From Spirochaetales bacterium (GTDB lineage: Bacteria > Spirochaetota > Spirochaetia > B11-G9): a stretch of 7,039 nucleotides of DNA. Positions within the stretch are counted from its first letter, which is position 1. Every line of letters starts with the position of its first letter. The stretch is from positions 1 through 7,039 of the forward strand of contig JALTGJ010000414.1 of the NCBI GenBank assembly GCA_027077185.1, in the 5' to 3' direction. Below the pieces are notes generated by a model. It had not been told where the DNA came from. It searched no databases and saw nothing but the letters and a program-made list of their open reading frames with translations. Positions 1 through 6,451 of this stretch are shown piece by piece. The position numbers and the translations under genes were made by a program.

Positions 1-493
1 CAGCTTCTGTAGTAGCTTCTATAATATTGGAGGGATTATCCACATTCTCAAGAATTACATCAATTCCGCCTATTCCTCCAAGACCTCTGGTCATACTATG
101 TGAACTGCCGCTATAAGAATCTGAACCCAAAACACCACCACTTATCTGTGCAGAAGCACCTGATTTTCTAAACAGATAAAATTCAAGAGAACTACCTTGT
201 TTTACAGTGAGCATATTTGCTGTTTTTTTAGTAATGGTATAACCGGAAATAATTGTTAACTGATCTGAAGATGAGGTACTGGCATCATAGTCAGTACTAC
301 CTATTGTAACCTGACTATCAGAAAAGTACCATTCTTCATTTACTCCGTCCATACGAACCCAGTTCCCCCAGAATGATTTTGCAATGCTTCCAACTATAGG
401 ATCAGACGGATTGGTACCTGGAGAATTTGGACAACCAATTATTAAAAAGATAACTAAAAGAATTGCTCCTATCTTTAATATGGGTTTGAACAT
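1..493 (-). CDS. Lipoprotein, N-terminal part (runs off the window)
   Basis: This reading frame starts at an ATG at 493 and is open to the window edge, giving 164 codons of the N-terminal part. The protein begins with a lipoprotein signal peptide: Lys3 and Lys7, a hydrophobic stretch at residues 9-19, then the lipobox IIGC with Cys21 as the likely lipidated residue. A Ser/Pro/Asn linker follows, then a beta-type region including SFWGNWVRMDG (about residues 40-50). A Gly/Ser-rich segment at about 116-138 leads into GGIDVILENVDNP and ATTEA. That last part resembles the start of a carboxypeptidase-regulatory-like beta-sandwich repeat, which is my inference. GAGGAG at 499-504 lies 5 bases before the ATG and fixes the start. 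The stop codon of the upstream exported-protein gene is 26 bases away, so the two are probably co-transcribed. The protein should be anchored to the inner or outer membrane. Its specific function is unknown. Confidence 0.85.
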   Translation of the reverse strand, partial: MFKPILKIGAILLVIFLIIGCPNSPGTNPSDPIVGSIAKSFWGNWVRMDGVNEEWYFSDSQVTIGSTDYDASTSSSDQLTIISGYTITKKTANMLTVKQGSSLEFYLFRKSGASAQISGGVLGSDSYSGSSHSMTRGLGGIGGIDVILENVDNPSNIIEATTEA

Positions 494-519
494 TTTATCT
501 CCTCATATTTCAATTATTA

Positions 520-1452
520 TTATTCTAATATTTTTCTAAAACCGATTATTAGCTGATTAGGGTTATTTTGAATCTCCCATTCTCCATTATTCGCAAGATC
601 CTGCGTAATATCCAAACTTAAACCTACTCCTATAACAGGATTAAAACCTTTAAGATTCAATACAGAGATACCAGCTAAAAAATCCAGAGAACCTGTTATA
701 TTACTAATTTGTGAACTATAAACAGTTCCGCCTATGCCCACATAATCGTATGTCAAGGTAAAACCTTCCCAGGCAGTTTGCAGATCCAAAGAAATTATTT
801 TTGTCTCCAGCTTAATTGATGAAAAAACACCCCAGGCATTGAGTCCGTTTCCTAAAAAGTTATAAGATGTTACAGGTGTATCCAAAACAGTTGTCCCCTC
901 TGCAGCAGAAGAGAACTCCTGATCCATTTGAATATAAAACCATGGGGAATAAAATCCATTTAGCTGGGTTGAAAAGTTCCCCTGTTTATAATCAAAACCT
1001 GAAAAAATACCAGGACGAATAGCACTTATTGTTCGGTCATTATTAAAAAACAACCTGTATTGTACTGAACTTTGTATTACATCCTGGAATCCTACTTCCT
1101 GAATATCATACCTATCTGCTTTGATCGCAATTCCCGGTTTCCAGGTTAGTCCATTTGCTTTGAATGAATAAAATATGGGGACTAATTCCAGGAAAAGATG
1201 ATTTTCCACTGTAGTTATTGATTTACTAAGACCAGAGCCTGGTGACTCATTATCGATATCACTTTCCGCAATGGTCTTAATTCTAAGTTGTCCTCCTTTA
1301 GACGAGGAATTGTATAACCATGAAAAATCAACCTGAGGATTCAATTGTCCATCTTTATTTGGTGATACACCAAAAGTTTGGCTATAGATATTTTGAATGG
1401 TAAAAAAAGCTATAAAACAAAATAATATAATAACCCTATATCTTGAACTCAC
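520..1452 (-). CDS. Exported beta-rich protein, probable outer-membrane barrel
   Basis: The 310-residue product has a Sec signal peptide: Arg4 and Arg6, a hydrophobic core at residues 7-19, and likely signal peptidase I cleavage after about Ser24 (IYS-QT). The mature part is rich in aromatic residues, Gly and Asn. It shows many short stretches of alternating polar and hydrophobic residues (for example around VQYRLFF, FYIQMDQEF, LTYDYVGIGGTVY and NQLIIGFRKI) and no hydrophobic helix. This is typical of membrane beta-barrels, although the C-terminus (RKILE) lacks the usual terminal Phe. No named family is recognised. The start is GTG: no ATG or TTG lies between it and the in-frame TAA upstream at 1486-1488, and the GTG gives a complete signal peptide. 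Upstream is a 342-base gap with a possible promoter, and downstream, 26 bases away, is the lipoprotein gene. The pair may form one envelope unit. Confidence 0.85.
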   Translation of the reverse strand: MSSRYRVIILFCFIAFFTIQNIYSQTFGVSPNKDGQLNPQVDFSWLYNSSSKGGQLRIKTIAESDIDNESPGSGLSKSITTVENHLFLELVPIFYSFKANGLTWKPGIAIKADRYDIQEVGFQDVIQSSVQYRLFFNNDRTISAIRPGIFSGFDYKQGNFSTQLNGFYSPWFYIQMDQEFSSAAEGTTVLDTPVTSYNFLGNGLNAWGVFSSIKLETKIISLDLQTAWEGFTLTYDYVGIGGTVYSSQISNITGSLDFLAGISVLNLKGFNPVIGVGLSLDITQDLANNGEWEIQNNPNQLIIGFRKILE

Positions 1453-1462
1453 AAAAGAAACT

Positions 1463-1467
1463 ACCTC
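1463..1467 (-). promoter_or_regulatory. Ribosome binding site supporting a GTG start
   Basis: GAGGT lies 10 bases upstream of the GTG at 1450-1452. There is no competing ATG start in frame, so this site decides the start of the 310-residue exported protein. The spacing is at the long end of normal. Confidence 0.6.
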
Positions 1468-1531
1468 ATTTTTTGAATAACAGTCTTATTAATAATAATC
1501 AATATCTATAAAATAAGTCTTAATAACTCTA

Positions 1532-1560
1532 AATATATCACAGATATAAGAAAATATCTA
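1532..1560 (-). promoter_or_regulatory. Candidate sigma-70 promoter of the envelope gene pair
   Basis: On the minus strand TAGATA (1555-1560, -35, four of six matches to consensus) is followed after 17 bases by TATATT (1532-1537, -10, five of six). The -10 is preceded by TGA, an extended -10 arrangement. Transcription would start near 1525 and leave a leader of about 70 bases before the GTG at 1452. The surroundings are very AT-rich, so chance matches are easy and confidence is limited. The position, at the edge of the long gap after ispH, is where a promoter would be expected. Confidence 0.4.
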
Positions 1561-1565
1561 CACTG

Positions 1566-1588
1566 AAGTTTTCTAAAATTTAGAACTT
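1566..1588. repeat. AT-rich palindrome upstream of the candidate promoter
   Basis: TTCTAAA-A-TTTAGAA (1571-1585) is a perfect 7+1+7 palindrome. With AAGTT and AACTT on the outside it extends to 1566-1588 if two bases bulge. It ends 5 bases above the candidate -35 element, so it could be an operator. No T-run follows it on either strand, so it does not look like a terminator. Its right half is also part of the longer inverted repeat pair that bounds 1575-1795. Confidence 0.5.
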
Positions 1589-1795
1589 AGTAATGGAATT
1601 AAGTTTAATACAAAGAGGAGGATTAAAGACATTCCCACCTTAGGGACGAAGATGGAAAAGGAGCGGTGGATCCAGCATGAAGGAGACAGTGGGAGAATTT
1701 AAAAAGGGGAAGATGTGTTTGTTTAAAAACTATCCTGGATTATCTATAAACTCCCCATTCCATTATAATTGAGTATCATCAAGTTCTTAAATTTT
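1575..1795. repeat. Purine-rich block bounded by imperfect inverted repeats
   Basis: This covers most of the 342-base gap between ispH and the exported-protein gene. The outer arms are AAAATTTAGAACTT (1575-1588) and AAGTTCTTAAATTTT (1781-1795), complementary with one bulged base. Inner arms TAATGGAAT (1591-1599) and ATTCCATTA (1757-1765) are perfectly complementary. The interior plus strand (about 1612-1718) is rich in G and A (GGAGG, GGGACG, GGAGCGGTGG, GGGAG, AAGGGG), unlike the AT-rich flanks. It also holds possible short pairings such as CCACC/GGTGG and ATCCAG/CTGGAT. No convincing gene is present. It could be a decayed insertion element or MITE, or a structured RNA. The right arm touches the ispH stop codon. 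Confidence 0.45.
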
Positions 1796-2625
1796 CATTT
1801 TTCCATCAGCTCAGCTTCTATCCGGTCAATCATCCAGTCCGGAGTTGAGGCCCCTGCAGTAACACCCACTGTTTTATACTTAAAAATCTCATCGGGAAGA
1901 TCATTTACATCCTCAACATGCCACGAGGGAAGCCCTGCTTTAACTGCACTCAAATACAGCCTTCTGGTATTGGCACTGTTTCTGCCGCCCACAACAATAA
2001 CAGCTTCAACCTTTTCTGTAAGCTCCATTAATGACTCCTGCCGTTGTCTTGTCGCAGGACAGATACTTTTAATAACCTTAACAGATGGATTTTTTTTTAT
2101 TAATATTCCACAAATTGTCTGATATTCATCCAGTGAAAATGTTGTCTGTGCAATTACAAGAGTCTTTTCCGGAACCATGAACTTTTCTGCATCTTTTTTT
2201 GTTAGTATTACTTTATATTTTTCTGCACATCCAACTATTGCTTTAACTTCTCCATGACCCTTATCACCTACTATTACAATAAACCAGCCATCTTTACTAT
2301 ACTGGCTAACGGTTTTTTGTGATCTAAGAACTCTGGGGCAGGTACCTTCAACAATACTGTACCCTGCTTTTTCAAAATCCTTTCTTTTTTCAGGGTGAAT
2401 ACCATGAGCCCGAATAATTATTGTACCCGATTTTGCCTCAGAAGGATATTCTATTGATCTTACACCCTGGGATTCAAGTCTTTCAATTACCTGGGGGTTA
2501 TGAATTAGAGGACCATATGTAAATAGTTTATCATAAGAACGGGAGGCAACTTCATTATCAACCTTCTGCATAACAGCCTTAACACCCATACAAAAACCCA
2601 TTACACGGGATCTTACTACTTTCAT
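1795..2625 (-). CDS. ispH: 4-hydroxy-3-methylbut-2-enyl diphosphate reductase IspH
   Basis: IspH (LytB) catalyses the last step of the MEP isoprenoid pathway, the reductive conversion of HMBPP to IPP and DMAPP by a cytosolic [4Fe-4S] enzyme. The 276-residue protein is of compact, near-minimal length for the family. All key residues are visible: iron-sulfur cysteines Cys12 (GFCMGV), Cys96 (GTCP) and Cys189 (ICPAT), diphosphate-binding His42 (PLIHNP), His74 (RAHG) and His124, the proton donor Glu126 (GHGEV), the AQTT motif at 159-162, Ser217 and Asn219 (NSANT), and Ser260 (AGAST). It should be fully active. The ATG at 2625 is preceded by AGGTGG with 8 bases of spacing. The stop codon of the methyltransferase lies 16 bases upstream, so the two genes are probably co-transcribed. 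No clear terminator hairpin with a T-run follows the gene. Confidence 0.97.
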   Translation of the reverse strand: MKVVRSRVMGFCMGVKAVMQKVDNEVASRSYDKLFTYGPLIHNPQVIERLESQGVRSIEYPSEAKSGTIIIRAHGIHPEKRKDFEKAGYSIVEGTCPRVLRSQKTVSQYSKDGWFIVIVGDKGHGEVKAIVGCAEKYKVILTKKDAEKFMVPEKTLVIAQTTFSLDEYQTICGILIKKNPSVKVIKSICPATRQRQESLMELTEKVEAVIVVGGRNSANTRRLYLSAVKAGLPSWHVEDVNDLPDEIFKYKTVGVTAGASTPDWMIDRIEAELMEK

Positions 2626-2641
2626 TTAATTTGCCACCTGT

Positions 2642-3259
2642 TTATTCCAATTTCAAGGAAACCGTAATTCCATGACCTACCGGTAAAATAGTGGAGTACA
2701 GTCTGGAATCGTTAAAAACAATCTTATTATATTCATCCATATAGTTCCCCAGCCCCTTTCTGACGCCGGGATTAACTTTAAATAATGTATCATCCGCTAT
2801 TATTAAACCACCTGGACGTGTCAAACTTAAAAGTTGTTCATAGATAAGGGGGTACAGGTACTTGCCGGCATCCTGAAAAATAATATCCCAGGCACCTGTA
2901 AGAGTAGGAACAATATCCTCTGCATTACCATGTTTTATTTCTATCCAGTTTTCAAGACCGGCCCTGTTTATATTCCGGACGAGTTCGAGGTGGGTCCTTG
3001 GGTGATTATCTATTGTAACAACTTTGCCATTAATACTTCTTGCAGCTTCTGCAAGCCATATAGTTGAGTACCCAATTCCACTGCCAACTTCCAGAATTTT
3101 ACCTGCATTTGTCAGCCTTACAATCAATCCCAGGAATTTTCCAAGTTCAGGCTCTACGGAAGGCTGAATATCATCCCTGGATTTGCTCCCATTCTCAATT
3201 TCAGTTAATAAAGCTGAGTCTCTTTTTATAAAATGTCTAAGATATTCAAAATAATCCAT
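2642..3259 (-). CDS. Class I SAM-dependent O-methyltransferase (COMT/TrmR-like)
   Basis: The 205-residue protein matches the Methyltransf_3 (catechol O-methyltransferase type) family along its whole length. The SAM-binding motif I is ILEVGSGIGYS (55-65), with an acidic residue at the end of beta-2 (VTIDNH, Asp84). The segment FQDAGK (128-133) supplies the first metal-ligand Asp130, IADDTLF (154-160) the second pair, and the family-type ending is ILPVGHGI (191-198). In catechol O-methyltransferase the second pair is Asp-Asn; here it is Asp156-Asp157. The overall shape also resembles bacterial tRNA 5-hydroxyuridine methyltransferase TrmR, but the substrate cannot be settled from sequence, so no symbol is given. 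The ATG at 3259 is preceded by GGGAAAGAG (3261-3269), a modest ribosome binding site. The gene starts just below the secF terminator and is followed by ispH after 16 bases. Confidence 0.88.
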   Translation of the reverse strand: MDYFEYLRHFIKRDSALLTEIENGSKSRDDIQPSVEPELGKFLGLIVRLTNAGKILEVGSGIGYSTIWLAEAARSINGKVVTIDNHPRTHLELVRNINRAGLENWIEIKHGNAEDIVPTLTGAWDIIFQDAGKYLYPLIYEQLLSLTRPGGLIIADDTLFKVNPGVRKGLGNYMDEYNKIVFNDSRLYSTILPVGHGITVSLKLE

Positions 3260-3280
3260 GCTCTTTCCCGAAATTATAAT

Positions 3281-3304
3281 AAAAAACCGACCTAAAAAGG
3301 TCGG
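3281..3304 (-). terminator. Rho-independent terminator after secF
   Basis: On the minus strand CCGACCT-TTTT-AGGTCGG forms a perfect 7-base-pair stem with a 4-base loop (plus-strand arms 3287-3293 and 3298-3304), followed at once by six T (3281-3286). It lies 17 bases after the secF stop codon and ends the yajC-secD-secF transcript. It is only 21 bases from the methyltransferase start, so that gene needs read-through or its own promoter. Confidence 0.9.
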
Positions 3305-3320
3305 CTTTAAATTTTATAAG

Positions 3321-4643
3321 CTACTTTTTATTCTTTCGCTTGCCTTTTCTTTTTCGTTCAATTTCCGGAATAGAAGTTGTACGATTAATAATTGCAGAAT
3401 CATCCTGCTTGCCAACAACCTTCAATACAGAAGGATCACTGGTATTACCGTCTTTTTTAGCTTTCCGCTTTTGAACAGTATTAGTCCATCCTAAAAGTAT
3501 AGGAGATGCAATAAATATTGAAGAATATGTACCAACAACAATACCAATTATAAGGTTAAGAGCAAAGTCTTTTATCGAACCTGTTCCAAAGAAATACAGT
3601 GCAAGTACAGCGAGTAAAGTTGTTAACGACGTTATTATAGTTCTGCTTAAAGACTGCGTAATACTTATATTTATAATATTATCCAGTCTATCACCCTTAA
3701 GGAGCACCTGATTTTCTCTTATTCTGTCAAAAACAACAATAGTATCATTAAGAGAATAACCAATTATGGTTAATACTGCCGCTATTGTTGTAGTAGAAAC
3801 TTCCATTTGAAAAGTTCCTATAAAACCGAGCATAATTAAAACATCATGACCAAGTGCTGTTATTGCTGAAACAGCAAATGCCAGCTTAAATCTAAACCAT
3901 ATATATAAAAGTATTAAAACAAGAGCTGTAAGTGTTAAACTTATAGACTGACTGGCAAGACTGCTGGAGAATCTTGGCCCAACATAATCAGACTGCAAAA
4001 CTACAACAGTGTTACTACCAAACACACCTTCCAGATTTTTAACAATGGCAACTTCCAGTTCATCTTTCCTGGTTCCGTCAGGATCACTAACCCTTACCAT
4101 AAACTCACTCAGATCCGGATTACCAACAACCTGAACCTGAGGGTTTCCCAAAGGTGCAAGAGCAGACCTTATCTTATCAATAGCAACTGCCGCAGACTCT
4201 TTGCCTAAAATATTTACAAAAGATGGTTCTGCAGTAACTTCAAGGGGAAAATTCAATCCTGAAGTAATTTTTTCGGATAAAGAGTTTTCAGGTACTAATA
4301 AATCCAGGTTTATCCCTGGGATTTCCATAAGTCCATTTTTCAGATCAGAAAGAGCCGGATAATCAGCTAAAGGAAATGAATAATTATTTACTCCCTTATC
4401 ACTTCGAATGTCGACACTTAGTACACCATTCTGTATATCGATAGAAGCATCCCCTACACCAGTGAAATCCACTGTAAATGCAACAGGAGCAATCTGAACC
4501 CTTTGATTTAAACCGGCTTCAAAATCTATACCCAGATTATAACCGCCATTACTGATAGTTCCGACAATTCCACCTACAATAACAAGTATAGAAATAAGGA
4601 ACATAAGATATCGAATTTTAGTAAATTTTATCATTCCTGTCAT
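3321..4643 (-). CDS. secF: Protein translocase subunit SecF
   Basis: SecF pairs with SecD in the inner membrane and helps SecYEG export proteins using the proton gradient. TM1 is at about 11-30, followed by NLGIDF (36-41), a periplasmic domain to about 225, then five TM segments between about 232 and 388. The signature IIGYSLNDTIVVFDRIREN (293-311) holds the conserved Asp300 of TM4, and LSRTIITS (332-339) holds the conserved Arg334. These fit the Asp and Arg of the proton path in Thermus SecDF (family knowledge). At 440 residues it is longer than E. coli SecF (about 320). The extra length is about 95 residues after TM1 (about 51-148) and a basic tail of about 50 residues ending in a Lys/Arg-rich stretch. 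The usual GIDFTGG reads GIDFEAG. The ATG at 4643 overlaps the secD stop (TAATG); a second ATG at 4634 is less well placed. Confidence 0.95.
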   Translation of the reverse strand: MTGMIKFTKIRYLMFLISILVIVGGIVGTISNGGYNLGIDFEAGLNQRVQIAPVAFTVDFTGVGDASIDIQNGVLSVDIRSDKGVNNYSFPLADYPALSDLKNGLMEIPGINLDLLVPENSLSEKITSGLNFPLEVTAEPSFVNILGKESAAVAIDKIRSALAPLGNPQVQVVGNPDLSEFMVRVSDPDGTRKDELEVAIVKNLEGVFGSNTVVVLQSDYVGPRFSSSLASQSISLTLTALVLILLYIWFRFKLAFAVSAITALGHDVLIMLGFIGTFQMEVSTTTIAAVLTIIGYSLNDTIVVFDRIRENQVLLKGDRLDNIINISITQSLSRTIITSLTTLLAVLALYFFGTGSIKDFALNLIIGIVVGTYSSIFIASPILLGWTNTVQKRKAKKDGNTSDPSVLKVVGKQDDSAIINRTTSIPEIERKRKGKRKNKK

Positions 4644-6367
4644 TATATCCTCCAGGCTATACTGAGCTTTTTAGCTTTCAGCTGCTCAGTTGTAAAGTCG
4701 AAAATAAGTCTGGCAACAAATAATGCAGTAAACATAGAACTGACAATTCCAACTGCCAGGGTGTTTGCAAAACCCTGAATAGGACCAGATGCCATTTGGG
4801 TCAATACCAGGGCTGCTATAAATGTTGTAATATTAGCATCAACAATAGTCCAGAACGCCTTTTTAAACCCTGCAGCAACAGAGGCCTCAGCAGATTTACC
4901 CAATCTATACTCTTCTTTAATACGTTCAAAAATAATTACATTTGCATCAACCGCCATACCTACAGTAAGAATAATACCGGCAATACTCGTAAGAGTAAGA
5001 GTAAGGTTAAAGGCAGATAGAATAGCTAAAATAAACACAAGATTAAGCATTAAAGCAATATCTGCGATAAAACCGGAACCGAGATAATACACAAGCATAA
5101 AAACAATAACCAATAAAAAGCCAAGAGAAATTGCTCTTAACCCCTGCTTTACTGAATCTTCTCCAAGGGACGCTCCCACTGCCTGCTGATTATTTATCTT
5201 AAGATCAACCGGAAGTGCGGCAGTTCTTAATATCAAAGCAAGATTTGTTGCTTCTTCCCTGCTGAATCCGCTCATCTGGACCCTTTCTCTAATAGGTTCG
5301 TTAATCACAGCCATAGACTTAACTTTATCATCAAGAAGAACAGCCAGAGTCTTACCCTCATTTGCAGTAGTCAGTTTAAAGAAAATATCACCGCCTTCCG
5401 AGTCAAGAGTAAAATTTATTACCGGTTTTCCTGTAATAGGGTTACTTGCAACAACTGCATCCTGTATATGTCCGCCATCAAGACCAATTTCTTCAGAAAC
5501 AACTACATAACGCTGAAGCTGATCAATCCCATACTCATCTTTCTTGTAATAACCCCGAATAACACTTCCCGCTGCAATAAAATCCATTTTTTTAATAGAT
5601 CCATCTTCTGCGTAAACCTCACCGGGATGTTCATCAAAAAAGGTAGCCAGCTTTTGACTTGCTTCCTGATCGACAATATGAAAGTTTAAAGAACCTTTTC
5701 CCATTAAAAAGGTATTAACTCTTTCAGGATCGGCTGCACCAGGTATTTCTATTGCAATCTGTGAAGATCCCTGACGTCTGATCTGTGGTTCTGTAACTCC
5801 AAATTTATCAATACGGTTATTCAGAATTTCCATTGCTCTGTCTATGGCCTGATTCTGATCTTCTGGTGTAGCAGGATGACCGAGTCTTTTCTCAAGACTT
5901 TCGATATCCGCTTCAAGCAAAATACTCATACCACCGGATAAATCGAGACCGAGCTGCAGTATTTTTCCGCTTGTTTCCTTAAGATCAAGAAGATGCTGTC
6001 TGTAATGATTTTCAAGACTGCTGAAAACACTTTTTTCACTGCCAAGGCTGTTTAAAACCTCTGCAATTGTCCAGCTATCCGGCATTTGACGTTTTTCAAG
6101 CTTGTAATTGTCTTTAGCCTTATCAATAAGAAAAGTAAATTTCGCAGGTACAGCAGAATTCTGATCTTTGGAAACCAGAGATTTAAGTTCAATAAGATCT
6201 CTGGATGCTTTCCCCCTGGAATATGACTGAATTTGTTCTTTTGATCCTGCTGCAAGGTCCTTTTGATCCTGTGGAACCATATAGTACCAATTAAAAGTAG
6301 GGTAAAGGAAAATTCCCCCTGCAACAAGAACAATAAGTACAACTAATAATCGTGCACGTTTGCTCAT
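4643..6367 (-). CDS. secD: Protein translocase subunit SecD
   Basis: SecD is the large partner of SecF; its periplasmic P1 domain binds emerging substrate and moves with proton flow. The 574-residue length is near the E. coli size of 615. TM1 is at about 6-25. LGLDLSGG (139-146) opens the P1 base, and NNRIDKFGVTEPQIRRQG (183-200) with AIEIPGAADP (205-214) is the family block. The P1 head region follows at about 234-300. Five more TM segments lie at about 405-558. The signature MAVDANVIIFERIKEE (471-486) carries Asp474, matching the essential TM4 Asp of the family, and DANITTFIAA (510-519) is also typical. The ATG at 6367 has TAGGAG 6 bases upstream. The gene lies 84 bases after yajC and shares one base with secF, so translation is probably coupled. 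The last codons double as the secF ribosome binding site. Confidence 0.97.
   Translation of the reverse strand: MSKRARLLVVLIVLVAGGIFLYPTFNWYYMVPQDQKDLAAGSKEQIQSYSRGKASRDLIELKSLVSKDQNSAVPAKFTFLIDKAKDNYKLEKRQMPDSWTIAEVLNSLGSEKSVFSSLENHYRQHLLDLKETSGKILQLGLDLSGGMSILLEADIESLEKRLGHPATPEDQNQAIDRAMEILNNRIDKFGVTEPQIRRQGSSQIAIEIPGAADPERVNTFLMGKGSLNFHIVDQEASQKLATFFDEHPGEVYAEDGSIKKMDFIAAGSVIRGYYKKDEYGIDQLQRYVVVSEEIGLDGGHIQDAVVASNPITGKPVINFTLDSEGGDIFFKLTTANEGKTLAVLLDDKVKSMAVINEPIRERVQMSGFSREEATNLALILRTAALPVDLKINNQQAVGASLGEDSVKQGLRAISLGFLLVIVFMLVYYLGSGFIADIALMLNLVFILAILSAFNLTLTLTSIAGIILTVGMAVDANVIIFERIKEEYRLGKSAEASVAAGFKKAFWTIVDANITTFIAALVLTQMASGPIQGFANTLAVGIVSSMFTALFVARLIFDFTTEQLKAKKLSIAWRI
4649..4653 (-). 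promoter_or_regulatory. secF ribosome binding site inside the end of secD
   Basis: GGAGG, formed by the Trp-Arg codons just before the secD stop, lies 5 bases before the secF ATG at 4643. This supports that start over the in-frame ATG three codons later, and it ties secF initiation to ribosomes finishing secD. Confidence 0.8.
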
Positions 6368-6383
6368 TTTCTACTCCTAAACG

Positions 6384-6440
6384 ATGATAAAAAGTAACAT
6401 GATTCTATTGTTTTAGAATAATTCAAAAACTTTTTATCAT
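6384..6440. repeat. Nested inverted repeat between yajC and secD
   Basis: The outer arms ATGATAAAAAG (6384-6394) and CTTTTTATCAT (6430-6440) are perfectly complementary over 11 bases. Inside, ATTCTA (6402-6407) and TAGAAT (6414-6419) form a second perfect 6-base-pair stem with a 6-base loop. In the mRNA this makes a 57-base stem-loop filling most of the 84-base gap; it ends just before the secD ribosome binding site. There is no GC-rich stem plus T-run, so it is not a standard terminator. It may be a processing, stabilising or translational control element, but the function is not shown. Confidence 0.7.
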
Positions 6441-6451
6441 TCTTCCTACGC

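Noticed and set aside
1769..2122. Open frame of 117 codons on the plus strand across ispH
   Set aside because: It lies antisense to ispH, whose conserved catalytic residues are all intact; the product has no recognisable motif.
3273..3278. Perfect TATAAT just before the methyltransferase gene
   Set aside because: No -35 box or extended -10 at proper spacing, and the predicted start would truncate the ribosome binding site; chance matches are common in this AT-rich sequence.
2834..3494. Two plus-strand open frames (2834-3067 and 3258-3494)
   Set aside because: They are antisense to the methyltransferase and the secF tail, with low-complexity Phe/Asn/Ser-rich products typical of antisense frames in AT-rich DNA.
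4796..5689. Two plus-strand open frames (4796-5020 and 5468-5689)
   Set aside because: They are antisense to well-conserved parts of secD and have no motif or ribosome binding site of note.
6052..6342. Minus-strand open frame of 96 codons inside secD
   Set aside because: It overlaps the secD N-terminal region in another frame; secD is clearly the real gene.
6373..6440. Possible short leader peptides between yajC and secD (for example MLLFIIV)
   Set aside because: They are only 5-7 codons with no well-placed ribosome binding site and no arrest-peptide features.
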